From assembly GCA_963693305.1 (NCBI GenBank), contig OY855907.1, positions 38,655,356 through 38,719,355 of the forward strand: 64,000 nt of DNA. The letters run 5' to 3'. This document shows positions 38,694 through 48,379 of the stretch, piece by piece. The position numbers were made by a program, and so were the translations under genes. The notes beneath the pieces were generated by a model, which saw only the letters and a program-made list of their open reading frames with translations, was not told where the DNA came from and did not search any database. Origin of the DNA: Meandrina meandrites (lineage: Eukaryota; Cnidaria; Anthozoa; Scleractinia; Meandrinidae). Numbering within the stretch: position 1 is the first letter of the stretch; every line of letters starts with the position of its first letter.

Positions 38694-40475
38694 TTAACCA
38701 TTATCGTTTTGACATTTTAAATATTTTACTTCAGCACCAAAAGTTTCATCTACTATAAAACTATTAGCATCTGTTATATCAAAAAAGGTTTCGAATATTT
38801 CTTCGTAATAGCTTTTCAGCTTATTTTCGAGTTCGGTAATTTTTGTTTCTAATATTATTCTGAAAGATTCATAATAGTTTTTCAACTGTTTGAGATTTAC
38901 AGCTTGATCATCATTGGTGCCTTCTTTAATATTATTAATGGATTTTTTGTTCATATTTATCGGTGTATTGAAAATGATCTGATTATTTGTAATATAATAT
39001 ATCTGATCGTAAATACTGGGATTAATATTTGATTGATGACCAAATATTCCATAAATAATTAAATATGTTTGAAGTTTTTGATCATAAGAGCTTCCTGAGT
39101 TCATTTTCAGAATCATATCAATGTATAGGTAATTGTTTCCAATGTTTAGACTCTTTGTGAATTGACATATTAATCTGACATACTTTTGTGTTTTGAACGT
39201 TTTTTGGTTCACGTTATGAATGGTTTCAATGGATGATGAACCATCGATTGAAAGACTATTAGGGTTAATATTATCATTTAACCACATGATTTCAAGACAA
39301 ACAGTATAATCACTATTGGATAATAAAAAAAGATTAAGCCCAACTCTCGAACTATAATATCCTTTCGAGCTGTCCAGCAACAATTTCATGTCGACAACAT
39401 TTTTGTTTATCTGATGAGGAGAATTTTGATAGGTCGCAATATTCCCTAATTCAACACCATCTTCGTCTGATAGCTGTGACTCAGGGTCTGTCATAATGTA
39501 TTTGAATTTATTTTCATAATTTATGGATTGAATCTGACTTTCACCAACATAATCAATTAAATATTTTTTATTAACACAGTCAGATGGAAATTTTGGGCCT
39601 CTCATATTGACAATCTTATAATCACCCATGTTAAGATTACTTTCCATTGCTTGAGTACCATCAAGAAGCATAACTTTATTGGCATCAACTTTATTTTGTA
39701 GCCCAGCGTCGACATAAGATTTACTTGTAGCACTTGAATCGTATAAAGGATTACCCAGATAATATATTTGCCTTTGTCTATCTGAATGAAATGAATTGAA
39801 TAATATTGAATCCTGCAATTGGCCTCCCTCTTCTTTATTCAAATATTTTGTAGATAAATATTTAATATTTGGCACATCAGATTCATTACTTGAATTTGCT
39901 TCGTAATTCGGTACTTGGAGCCTTGATTTGATCGTTTGTAACACAGTTGTTTTCATGTCGAGTTTTTGATCAATATATTTCTTATTCATCACATTGGACA
40001 TATTGCTATATCCACTGTCAAAATCAGGCACATTGAGGATGCTCTTGAAAGTTTGCTCATCACTTGTTTCAAGATCCGCTTTTCTGACTAACTCTGTTTT
40101 GTCAGCTTTGAGATTATCTCGCAAATCGACATATTCTTTATTTGTTATAGTACGAGCATCCCATGAGTTTGGATTATATACCTCTGAATTTTGCAATGAC
40201 AATCCTTTTAAATCAAAGAACACATCTGTTTTATCCCTTTTTAAAAAGTGGTTTATCAGGTATTCTTTATTGACACCACTCTCATAATCACGTTTTATAC
40301 TTTCAAAATCGCTATCATCTGGTACATCTTCTTGAGTCTTGATATTGTACATTGCTTTTCCATTCATATCATAATCGCCCGAGGGAGTTAGCTTAAAACC
40401 GACTCCATCCTTACCTCTAATACCTGCTATATTATTCGTATGAATGAATTCATGTTTATCATTTATAAACCCCAT
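38694..40475 (-). CDS. Fiber-like protein with collagen-like N-terminus
   Basis: A 593-residue counterpart of 17304-19058. It starts MGFINDKHEFIHTNN, followed by IAGIRGKDGVGFKLTPSGDYDMNG, a short collagen-like GxxGxDG run and then shaft-like repeats with LxMGDYKIVNMxxPxxxxDxVNKKYL. Near the end is a coiled-coil-like FRIILETKITELENKLKSYYEEIFETFFDI. Trimeric vertex fiber function is inferred from repeats and from position beside the ATPase. It ends at TAA 38694-38696, directly followed in frame by the knob-like gene. Unbroken. Confidence 0.7.
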   Translation of the reverse strand: MGFINDKHEFIHTNNIAGIRGKDGVGFKLTPSGDYDMNGKAMYNIKTQEDVPDDSDFESIKRDYESGVNKEYLINHFLKRDKTDVFFDLKGLSLQNSEVYNPNSWDARTITNKEYVDLRDNLKADKTELVRKADLETSDEQTFKSILNVPDFDSGYSNMSNVMNKKYIDQKLDMKTTVLQTIKSRLQVPNYEANSSNESDVPNIKYLSTKYLNKEEGGQLQDSILFNSFHSDRQRQIYYLGNPLYDSSATSKSYVDAGLQNKVDANKVMLLDGTQAMESNLNMGDYKIVNMRGPKFPSDCVNKKYLIDYVGESQIQSINYENKFKYIMTDPESQLSDEDGVELGNIATYQNSPHQINKNVVDMKLLLDSSKGYYSSRVGLNLFLLSNSDYTVCLEIMWLNDNINPNSLSIDGSSSIETIHNVNQKTFKTQKYVRLICQFTKSLNIGNNYLYIDMILKMNSGSSYDQKLQTYLIIYGIFGHQSNINPSIYDQIYYITNNQIIFNTPINMNKKSINNIKEGTNDDQAVNLKQLKNYYESFRIILETKITELENKLKSYYEEIFETFFDITDANSFIVDETFGAEVKYLKCQNDNG

Positions 40476-40495
40476 TTTTCTGTTAATATGTTATA

Positions 40496-41131
40496 TTAAA
40501 TATTCTCATTAAAATTTTTAGTCATGAATTTCCGTGGTTTATCGATATAAATAAAGCTGAATGGCTGTTTAGTTGCTTTAACATATAACTCTTTTGGAAT
40601 ACTGTTTTCACGGCATATCAGAGATCGCTCATTTGCACTTGGGAATTCGTAAATACAGAAATGCGAACAGTTCAATCTTATGTCTTTTGGAGTTGAATAG
40701 TAACTCTGAGATAAATACATTACGGATGCATTTTTATGTCTTCCTCTTATGAAATAATCAATCAAAGGCTTTTGATTTTTTTCACAAACGAAATCGTCAA
40801 ATATCACAAGTTTTTGATTATCATCGTTTAGATCAGAAACAGGAATAATTTGGTCGTTACTGAATTCAATAACATCATAACCAGCTTCCTCACTTATTGA
40901 TTGAAACATTTTCATAAGATTCTGGTATTTGGATTGATCCAAGTTTTTTGCATATAGGTAAATTTTATCATAATATAATAAATTGTATATCATATGCATG
41001 AGCATGTTGGTTTTTCCCGACCCACTTGGCGAGCAAATCAGCATCCTGAAACAGCAATTTGGCATGAAATCGTATATTTGCCTAAAGTTTGAAACCATAT
41101 CGTCTTTACAGTCATAATTTGGAATCTTCAT
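40496..41131 (-). CDS. FtsK/HerA-type genome packaging ATPase
   Basis: A 211-residue homologue of 16644-17285 with Walker A SPSGSGKT (34-41), Walker B KLVIFDDF (107-114), and the conserved SVMYLSQSYY and FSFIYIDKPRKFMTKNFNE blocks. Starts at the edge of the divergent region, 142 bp from the oppositely directed PPxY-type gene. Intact. Confidence 0.92.
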   Translation of the reverse strand: MKIPNYDCKDDMVSNFRQIYDFMPNCCFRMLICSPSGSGKTNMLMHMIYNLLYYDKIYLYAKNLDQSKYQNLMKMFQSISEEAGYDVIEFSNDQIIPVSDLNDDNQKLVIFDDFVCEKNQKPLIDYFIRGRHKNASVMYLSQSYYSTPKDIRLNCSHFCIYEFPSANERSLICRENSIPKELYVKATKQPFSFIYIDKPRKFMTKNFNENI

Positions 41132-41272
41132 TTATTATATTATTTAATTATATAATATGAAAGACTTCTGGAAGACTAATGAAAGACTGATGAAAGACTT
41201 CTGGAAGACTAATGAAAGACTGATGAAAGACTTCTGGAAGACTGATAATAATATATACTAATATATATATAA
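41132..41272. promoter_or_regulatory. Divergent promoter / strand-switch region of Polinton 2
   Basis: Between ATPase (leftward) and PPxY-type gene (rightward). Contains a direct repeat of a 33-bp unit (ATGAAAGACTTCTGGAAGAC plus TAATGAAAGACTG), 2.6 copies at about 41158-41245, followed by ATATATACTAATATATATA. Polinton 1 has a hairpin instead. A bidirectional promoter is inferred. Confidence 0.5.
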
Positions 41273-42332
41273 ATGAGCATATCAGCTTGGCAAAAAATTG
41301 CTAAACAAAAAAATGAAATTGAGAATCAAATTAAAAATATTAATAATCTAATTATTTCTTCAAAATTGTTAGATGAATTAGGACAAATCAAATATGAGAA
41401 ACTGTTAAAACCAGTTACATCACGTATCGATACACAAATCGAATTAACGAATTAATGGGTTGAAAGATGAAAACGAAATGCCCAATTTTGAACCACCTGA
41501 GCCCATTGCTGAAGATGATGAAATGCCTAATTTTGAACCACCTGAGCCCATTGCTGATGATGATGAAATGCCTAATTTTGAACCACCTGAGCCCATTGCT
41601 GATGATGATGAAATGCCTAATTTTGAACCACCTGAGCCCATTGCTGATGATGAAATACCTGATTTTAAATTGAAGAGAAAAAAATGGGATCCCACCCCTT
41701 TCAATATTGATAATCAACAGAAATTGGATAAGGAACGCAGTGTTCTAGCTGAAAAAAGGCGACGTATTAATGTTTTAGCAGGTAAACTATTGAAGAGTGG
41801 TAATCCCTATATCAAATCTGGTGAATATCAAGGAGCTTCATATAATGATCTGTTAAAAGAATCTGAAAATTTTACAAAACTAATTAATAGAATTGAAGAT
41901 CAGCTGTTAATGACTAGCAAAAAAAAGCAAAGGATTGAATACAAAAAGGTTCCTTTTTCACCTTTGGAGTTATATGAAACATCAAAAAAATTAAAAAAGA
42001 CCCCACGTAAAACTAAATCTAAAACAAAATCAATCATTGAGAAATCATTATTATCCAAGATAGATAGTATGAGGAAAGGTACAGCACCCGATTCTGATAC
42101 AGATGAAAATGAGTGGGAAGGTAGTGGAGTTAATCAAAATTATAAAGCAATATATTACAATAACTCAGAGAAACTCATTGAAAAACTGGATGTAATTTGT
42201 GGAAGCATCGAAGCTGGAAATTCAAGTAATGAAGTAAGAAATCAAGGTATTACAATATTGGATGAACTGTTAAAACTAAAAAGAATTACAAAACGTATAT
42301 ATGAAAAAATTTATAATAATTATTTTATCTAA
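41273..42332 (+). pseudogene. Acidic-repeat virion-arm protein (PPxY protein homologue, 1-nt frameshift)
   Basis: Two frames, 41273-41455 and 41460-42332, offset by one base. The first gives the basic N-terminal helix MSISAWQKIAKQKNE and LLKPVTSRID, as in the Polinton 1 gene at 16519. The second holds four 15-residue repeats EMPNFEPPEPIADDD, a Lys-rich middle, EGSGVNQN, and the C-terminal helices that match 15516-15926. A single-base change near 41445-41459 separates them. The PPxY motifs of Polinton 1 are not present; PPEP occurs in their place in every repeat. The second frame lacks an ATG at its beginning (TTG), supporting a broken single gene of about 350 codons. Confidence 0.65.
41475..41651 (+). 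repeat. Four in-frame 45-bp repeats
   Basis: Direct repeats starting GAAATGCC[CT]AATTTTGAAC; each encodes 15 residues with PNFEPPEPIA. The copies are nearly identical, suggesting recent expansion. Confidence 0.9.
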
Positions 42333-42348
42333 ATTAAATATATAGAGA

Positions 42349-43116
42349 ATGGAGAAACATTTAGTACTCAGTTCATTCAGAGCAAAAAGACAAGCAAATA
42401 ATTATAACCAAAAAGCAAATGATTTCACTATTTATCTTGACCAACCACTTTTTTTGAATCCAAACAAAAATTATGAAATGGCACTTGATGAGATTATCAC
42501 TATGACCTATAGCTGGTACAACATTGCAAACTCATTCAGTAATACTAAAATAAGATATCGAAAAACTGTTGGTAGTGATACAACTTTTAAAAATATTGAA
42601 TTTCCTGATGGAATGTATTCATATAGTGACATTGATTCTTATTTAAAAAATGCAACTGGTGAAGATGGTGATAATTATCCATTATCAGTTTCGTTTGATT
42701 TATCATTATTCAGAACAATAATAATCATTCAACCAAATTATGAGTTGGATCTAACCGTTTCAGACTTTAATTTGATCCTGGGTTTTGAAAAGAAAATTTT
42801 GACTTATGGAATCAAAATCAGTGACCATATACCTGATTTAACAAGGAGTGTTGATATGATATGCATTCATTGTGATTTAACTAACAGATCATTAACAGAT
42901 GAATCAAGAGATGTATTATTTTGTTTTAGTATCATAGCACAAGGCATTCGTAGATCATTTCCTTTTACTCTTGAACCGAGAAGATTGAAATTTTCACCAA
43001 TTAATAAAAATAGCATTGATTCAATTAGAATATATATAACAGATTCTTATAATTGCCCGATTGATCTTAATGAAATCGATACAGCATATCATATTATTAT
43101 CAGGGAGGTAAATTAA
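42349..43116 (+). CDS. Penton-like minor capsid protein
   Basis: An intact 255-residue protein. N-terminal MEKHLVLSSFRAKRQ, FTIYLDQPLFLNPNKNYEMAL and SWYNIANSF match the start of Polinton penton-like single jelly-roll proteins; the C-terminal FTLEPRRLKFSPINK and IDSIRIYITD are shared with 14732-15490. Expected at the fivefold vertices and to anchor the fiber. It follows the PPxY-type gene by 16 bp behind AATATATAGAGA. Confidence 0.75.
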   Translation: MEKHLVLSSFRAKRQANNYNQKANDFTIYLDQPLFLNPNKNYEMALDEIITMTYSWYNIANSFSNTKIRYRKTVGSDTTFKNIEFPDGMYSYSDIDSYLKNATGEDGDNYPLSVSFDLSLFRTIIIIQPNYELDLTVSDFNLILGFEKKILTYGIKISDHIPDLTRSVDMICIHCDLTNRSLTDESRDVLFCFSIIAQGIRRSFPFTLEPRRLKFSPINKNSIDSIRIYITDSYNCPIDLNEIDTAYHIIIREVN

Positions 43117-43133
43117 TATAACCTAATTATATA

Positions 43134-43379
43134 ATGAATCGAGTTTATGAATGGTCAAAATTTTATAATCCTAATAAGGGTTTATATCAATATCGACATA
43201 AGGGATCAGGATTAATAACTAATGATTTATCAAAAATCGGACAATATTTTAAAAAAACTGTTAAAGATATCAATAAATCGCCCATAAACAAAACACAAAA
43301 GAAAAATTTAAAATCTGTGTTAAATAGAAGTGAAAAAGCTGGGGATCTTATTTTGAAACGATTAGCTCAACTGAAGTAA
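43134..43379 (+). CDS. Small basic minor capsid/core-like protein
   Basis: An 81-residue homologue of 14303-14713, shorter at the C-terminus. Has W-SKFYNPNKGLYQYRHKGSG, KKTVKDI and AGDLILKRLAQLK. It lies between penton-like and major capsid genes, 17 bp after the former. Role inferred from position. Confidence 0.6.
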   Translation: MNRVYEWSKFYNPNKGLYQYRHKGSGLITNDLSKIGQYFKKTVKDINKSPINKTQKKNLKSVLNRSEKAGDLILKRLAQLK

Positions 43380-43400
43380 ATTATATAATCTATTAATATA

Positions 43401-44664
43401 ATGAGTTTCAGAAGCATAGACAATGTTGAAAAAACAGATTATCTAAGATTTAATCTGTCAACACCAATCATTCAGCCTGATCCTGGACTGTATCAGGAGA
43501 AAACGGGTTATATATTCAATATGACTGATCGTTCTTCTTGGTTTGATTGGTATAATGGATACTTTATCGTGAAATATAAACTTCAGAAAAAGGCTGATGG
43601 AACAAATATTGTAGCCAATAATTTACAAACACCTATATTAACGTCAACGATAAATGATAGTACCAGTATGATAAACCACATTATGATAACTTCAGGAGGC
43701 AAAAAAGTGTACGATGGCAATGACCTCCATAAAATTTCTTTTATAAAAGGATTGCTTGAATTTTCTGATGACTATAGTCAATTGGTATCTTGACGATAGA
43801 GTAGTATTAGCTGGTGATATGAGGGCAGCTCCAAAAGTAGGAGCAATTAAAAGAGCTGAATTGTGTTCACAATCAAAAGATGTATATGCAATCATTCCAT
43901 TAAATAGGTTTTCATTTTTTCAAGAGCTTCGAGATAAAATGTTACCACCCATGCAAATCGAACTAAATATAACATTAAATGATGATAGAGAATTCATTTA
44001 CAGAGTTGCGGGGGATGAAACACGATATACAATTCAAGAATTCCAGTTGTGGCTACCTCGTTTAAACTTTACATCATCAGGACAAAAATTAGTGAATAAC
44101 AGTTTTTTAACAGCATCGAAATGGATGTATTTAAGAGAATTTATTAAACATTCAACACCGACTGATGCTATTTCTGGGATATATCAAATTACACCTAGTG
44201 TTAAAAATGCAAAGCATGTTTTTGTATACTTTCAGAGAAACAAGACTAATAATGAGCTAGAAAACCCCTTTATATATGACACATTCAAAATAAATGCGGG
44301 TGATGATGCATGTAAACTTTCTACTTGTCGTTTGCAACTCGGAAATTCGTATTTTATGCCAGAGTTAGAATATGATTGTGATTTTAAACCAAGATTATAT
44401 AATGACGTTCAAGCATATGCATTCAGAAATAATGACTATAATACAGGGACACAGTTAAATTTACAAAATTATTCTGAATTATTTCCTGTTATCTATTTTG
44501 ATTTAAGAAATCATAAAGAATCGGTTAGTGATGACCCAAAACAGTTATTGTTTCATTATCGATTGAATGTACAAGCTACTGACAATTATATGATTTACGC
44601 TGTAGTTCTTTATGAGGAAAGAATCGTAATTGATAAAATTGGGAATGAACTTATTGTGGTATAA
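43401..44664 (+). pseudogene. Major capsid protein, disrupted by a small deletion
   Basis: Frames 43401-43793 and 43756-44664 correspond to the two parts of the Polinton 1 capsid protein. The first has MSFRSIDNVEKTDYLRF and SSWFDWYNGYF; the second has IPLNRFSFFQEL, VIYFDLRNH, DPKQLLFHYRLN and IDKIGNELIVV at the end. At 43780-43800, after DDYSQ, roughly six codons and part of another are missing compared with 12983-14236 and the frame changes. So no full-length product is expected. Confidence 0.85.
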
Positions 44665-44756
44665 ATTTATGATGTGAAAATATCTAATTCATATTAAATT
44701 TTACATTTATTGTTACGTAATATTTAATATAACACTATTATATATAGAGCAAGACT

Positions 44757-45161
44757 ATGAGCACAAAATATATTTCAACAAATATTCCTTTAACAGAAGG
44801 ACAAATAAAAAAGCTAGCCAGAGCAATCAAAAATTCAAGTGAAGTGAGTTTATTGATAGATAAGCATCAGATCAAAAAGAAGGGTAATACTGAGTTATAC
44901 CTTACAGAAAGACAAATAATACGGTATAATAAAGTAAAAAGTGAGAGTAGAGGCATTACATTAAGTTTATCTAAAGCACAAATAAGTAAAATGCGACAGT
45001 ATATGATTGGAAAAGGAATACAAGTCACTCCACCCAAAGGAGGCAAAGGAATGCAGATAGAATACCCTTCAAGACCTCCGCCGTTTATTGGCACATGGGA
45101 TCAATACAATAAATTCTTGAAAACAGGTGGATTGGTGCTTCCAAAAAAAAAAAGATATTAA
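44757..45161 (+). CDS. Conserved Polinton virion-arm protein X
   Basis: A 134-residue homologue of 12438-12905. Repeats of the pattern IPLTEGQIKKLARAIK, LYLTERQIIRYNK and LSLSKAQISKMRQ are clear. MIGKG fits an adenain type II site. The last part, PPPFIGTWDQYNKFLKTGGL, is almost the same as in Polinton 1 even though the N-terminal half has diverged. Stops at 45161 just after an 11-A run, with the protease frame already open in +1. Confidence 0.75.
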   Translation: MSTKYISTNIPLTEGQIKKLARAIKNSSEVSLLIDKHQIKKKGNTELYLTERQIIRYNKVKSESRGITLSLSKAQISKMRQYMIGKGIQVTPPKGGKGMQIEYPSRPPPFIGTWDQYNKFLKTGGLVLPKKKRY

Positions 45162-45644
45162 AAACAAAAAGAAAGTAAGAAAGCCTGCATTTATTAAAAA
45201 ACCTCTAAGTAACATTGATCTCATGAGATGGTGTAATTATTTAAAAATCAATATTAAAGGAATATATAGCAGAGATGAAAATATGACTAAAAAGCACAGT
45301 CCATGTATCATTAATTTAGATACCTATGAATCTGTGGGTAGTCATTGGGTTTGCTGTGTCCCTGGTCATAAAAAAGATACTCTATCAGGTACTACGATAG
45401 TTTCGGGATGCCTTACCCCAATGAATTTAAAATGAGAGCTGAAAAAGATGGTATAAAACAAATTTTGTATAATAGCACGCAATATCAACATATCAAATCA
45501 GTTCTTTGTGGCTATTATTGTATTTATTTCTTGCATCAAGCATTGGTGTACGATAAAGAGTATCATGATATATTAATGCCATTATCAATGACTGACACAA
45601 TGTACAATGAACGTTTTATAAGCAATTATTTCAGAAATATATAA
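45127..45644 (+). pseudogene. Adenain-like protease, frameshifted
   Basis: Frames 45127-45435 and 45408-45644. The first carries the conserved start FIKKPLSNIDLMRW and the His in SHWVCC; the second has the Cys region SVLCGYYCIYF. Two extra bases near 45386-45392 shift the frame just before the YYDSFG-type Asp. Apart from this, the nucleotide sequence is strikingly close to the Polinton 1 protease. As in Polinton 1, no ATG precedes the core; the frame runs upstream into the overlap with X (the codon where Polinton 1 has TAG is TGG here). The break is probably recent. Confidence 0.85.
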
Positions 45645-45656
45645 CTCATATATATA

Positions 45657-46085
45657 ATGGTCAAATCTTATTGCTTGCGTGAAAAAATAAAAACTGATTC
45701 AGTTCCTGGTTCTGAAAAATACGTGAGAACAAAAAACAATCGTTTAATGCTCAAATCGAAATGCTCTTCTTGTGGAATAACCAAAACTCGTTTTGTAAGT
45801 GATAAAAAGGGACGAGGTGTCGGACAAACCATCAATAAAAAGATTGGTGATAAGATTCCAGGGTTTCAACAGTCTCAAGACGTTGCATCCTTTATAATGG
45901 GTCTTACAGGAGGTGATAAGAAGCTTTTTGATAAGTACTGGAGTGGAGACATCGCAAAAGGCGCATTCAACAAGAAAACTGGATTATTTTCAAAGAAATT
46001 CTGGACTCATCCGAAGGATACTACTAGTCCATGCAATCGCGTTGTGTTTAAAAATGGAAAATGGCATAACGAATATTGTGATTAA
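45657..46085 (+). CDS. DUF5679-like zinc-ribbon protein
   Basis: An intact 142-residue protein starting MVKSYCLREK, with CSSCGITKTRFVSD, NKKIGDKIPGFQQ, GGDKKLFDKYWSGDIAKG and a C-terminal WHNEYCD. Very similar to the Polinton 1 copy (11516-11947), which has one internal TAG. Basic, zinc-binding by appearance, and located between protease and PLA2 genes, so probably a DNA-associated virion protein. Confidence 0.7.
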   Translation: MVKSYCLREKIKTDSVPGSEKYVRTKNNRLMLKSKCSSCGITKTRFVSDKKGRGVGQTINKKIGDKIPGFQQSQDVASFIMGLTGGDKKLFDKYWSGDIAKGAFNKKTGLFSKKFWTHPKDTTSPCNRVVFKNGKWHNEYCD

Positions 46086-46107
46086 TATCTAATCTATTTG
46101 TATAAAG

Positions 46108-47754
46108 ATGTGTAAATCATATTGTGTTTCATGTAAAAAAAATACTGATTCAATAAATCCTAAAAAAGTCAAAGCAAAAAATGGTCGCATTATGGAGAAA
46201 TCGACTTGTCAGATATGCAATAAAAACAAGTCTAAATTCATCAAAGGCGGTGCTTTAGCACGTCGCAAAGGGCCTTCAACCACTGATAAAATTGCTTGGG
46301 TGGCTTCTAATGTTGTTACTCCAGCGCCAAGTTTTGGAGCTCTTGGAAGAGTTCTTGCTGGTCAAACTTTTAAAGGAGTAAAAGATAATATTGATTACTA
46401 TAGAAAGGGAAATGGTCTTGATATTCATAAAACCATATTGAAAGTAGCGCCTAAGAAAGGATTCGTTATGCCTGGTCATCGGTATACAGGCCCTGGAAAT
46501 CCTCTTGAAAAGCAGTTGAAATGGGACCCAAATACAGGAAAGATTCTTGAAATCTATGAACAACCGACAGGTAAAACAGATGCTGTATCAATGCAACATG
46601 ATGTAGATTACAGTGTCTGTGCAAATAAACCCTCAAAAGATCAAGTCAAGTGCAAAAATGAGGCTGACAGGAAGATGGTAAAATCACTTGATGCCATCCC
46701 TTGGAAGGACAGACAATGGGGTCATGCTGTTGCACGTAATGCAATTGCTACCAAGGCTAAGGTAGGCCTAGGTGTTAAAAAAAAAGCCAAAAAACGTAAA
46801 AAACCGTCGGGTGAAGAAAACTGGCAAGAAAAATTAGCTGATGAACTACATAAACCAATAAAACGTAACTTTACCCGACGGCGTGTTATTGTGAATCACA
46901 TTGATGAAATATGGTGCTCGGATTTGGTTGAAATGCAACAGTTCAGTAAATGGAACAAGGGATTCAGATATCTTCTTATGGTACTTGATGTTTTTAGTAA
47001 ATATGGTTGGATAGTACCTCTCAAAGACAAAAAAGGTGAAACTGTTACTCAAGCATTCAAAACAATATTCAAAGAGGGACGTAAACCACAATATCTTTGG
47101 ACTGATAAAGGGAAAGAGTATTACAATAAACACTTGAAAGACTTATTAGAAAAGAATAGTATAACACTATACTCAACCGAGAACGAAGAAAAGTCATCAG
47201 TTTGCGAACGATGGAATAGGACAATTAAAACCCGAATGTGGAAGCAGTTCACTGTTCAAGGTAGCACACAGTATTTAGATATGCTACCCAAATTAGTGAA
47301 ACAGTATAACAACACTAAACATAACTCTATTAAAATGACACCCATAGAAGCTAGTAAAAAGAAGAATGAAGGGACTGTTTACTTCAATCTATATGGTAAT
47401 ATGAAGCCATTATCAACTAAACCTAAATTCAAAGTCGGTGATAATGTCCGAATATCTAAGTATAAAAGGAAGGTTTTTGACAAGGGTTATACCCCAAACT
47501 GGACTGAAGAAGTGTTCACAGTTGATAAGATCCAATACACTAATCCAATCACTTACAAACTGAAGGATTTAAATAATGAAGAAATAAAAGGTAGCTTTTA
47601 TGAACCTGAACTATTGAAAGCAAGACAGGATGTATTCAGAATTGATAAAGTCATTCGACGGGATTATAAGAAGAAACAGGCTCTTGTCAAGTGGAAAGGT
47701 TACAATGATGATTTTAATAGTTGGATTCCAATGAAAGATTTACAACATATTTAA
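46108..47754 (+). CDS. PLA2-integrase fusion protein
   Basis: One uninterrupted 548-codon frame. Residues ~1-45 form a DUF5679-like zinc ribbon (MCKSYCVSC...CQIC); IKGGA (46-50) fits an adenain site; the PLA2 domain has YTGPG (126-130) and catalytic HD (164-165, QHDVDY); a Lys-rich linker (KKKAKKRKKPS, ~223-233) leads to the integrase with D272 (WCSDLVEM), the downstream D and E, and a C-terminal chromodomain ending WIPMKDLQHI. In Polinton 1 the same two parts are in different frames, joined by a candidate -1 frameshift site. Here the 9-A run at 46777-46785 may be one base longer than ancestral, which would explain the direct fusion. A site between the domains could let the protease release the integrase. 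Confidence 0.9.
   Translation: MCKSYCVSCKKNTDSINPKKVKAKNGRIMEKSTCQICNKNKSKFIKGGALARRKGPSTTDKIAWVASNVVTPAPSFGALGRVLAGQTFKGVKDNIDYYRKGNGLDIHKTILKVAPKKGFVMPGHRYTGPGNPLEKQLKWDPNTGKILEIYEQPTGKTDAVSMQHDVDYSVCANKPSKDQVKCKNEADRKMVKSLDAIPWKDRQWGHAVARNAIATKAKVGLGVKKKAKKRKKPSGEENWQEKLADELHKPIKRNFTRRRVIVNHIDEIWCSDLVEMQQFSKWNKGFRYLLMVLDVFSKYGWIVPLKDKKGETVTQAFKTIFKEGRKPQYLWTDKGKEYYNKHLKDLLEKNSITLYSTENEEKSSVCERWNRTIKTRMWKQFTVQGSTQYLDMLPKLVKQYNNTKHNSIKMTPIEASKKKNEGTVYFNLYGNMKPLSTKPKFKVGDNVRISKYKRKVFDKGYTPNWTEEVFTVDKIQYTNPITYKLKDLNNEEIKGSFYEPELLKARQDVFRIDKVIRRDYKKKQALVKWKGYNDDFNSWIPMKDLQHI
46804..46881 (+). promoter_or_regulatory. Conserved RNA stem at the PLA2-integrase junction
   Basis: CCGTCGGGTGAA (46804-46815) pairs with TTTACCCGACGG (46870-46881). 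In Polinton 1 the arms read CCGTCGAGTAAA and TTTACTCGACGG, so an A-U pair became G-C on both sides and one A-U became G-U. A shifted-frame A AAA AAC occurs 8 nt upstream of the stem. Structure conservation despite sequence change supports function. Confidence 0.6.
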
Positions 47755-47803
47755 ACGCATAAAAAACATATAAAAAATAATTTCCTTTGATTAATATATA
47801 ACA

Positions 47804-48190
47804 ATGGGACTCTTCGAACATCAATTACATAATCAATTTAAATTCAATGAATCTCCCACAAAAGGAGCTTCATCTGCTATTAAATTACTTTCAAACATGG
47901 ACAATGTTCAAAATTCAAATGAGAAAATAAAAAACAACCTAAATACAATTTCAAAAATAACAGATGAAATTCAAAAATTAAAAAAATCAACATTTGATCT
48001 TGAAGACATATATAAATTAAATCATAAAATTTCAGACACATTTAAAATTATAAAAGAATTAGATAAAAATCTCGGGTGCGTATCCATAAAACTTGTAAAA
48101 CTAGAAGAAGATTTACCCCATTGCCCCCTGAATAAAACCATCAACATATCAATCAACAATGGAACCATATCTATCAATGAAAATAAATAA
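47804..48190 (+). CDS. Coiled-coil accessory protein
   Basis: A 128-residue protein starting MGLFEHQLHNQF. Residues ~35-105 are Lys/Asn/Ile/Leu-rich with heptad-like spacing, and the end is NISINNGTISINENK. It lies between the integrase and the right TIR. A decayed relative may be at 23607-23995 in Polinton 1. Function unknown. Confidence 0.5.
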   Translation: MGLFEHQLHNQFKFNESPTKGASSAIKLLSNMDNVQNSNEKIKNNLNTISKITDEIQKLKKSTFDLEDIYKLNHKISDTFKIIKELDKNLGCVSIKLVKLEEDLPHCPLNKTINISINNGTISINENK

Positions 48191-48379
48191 ACCATCAAAC
48201 GCACTTGTAGACAAAAAAGCGTGGTTATATAACCCTATATCATCATGTTTATATATAGAAAGAGGTCGTGTGTGTGTAAATCCATGTAGATGATAGTGTG
48301 TGGAGTAAAAAAAAGTGAACCCAATTATAATCTAAATTTATGATTTTGCTTATAATACCACAGACTTTGATAAAAAACA

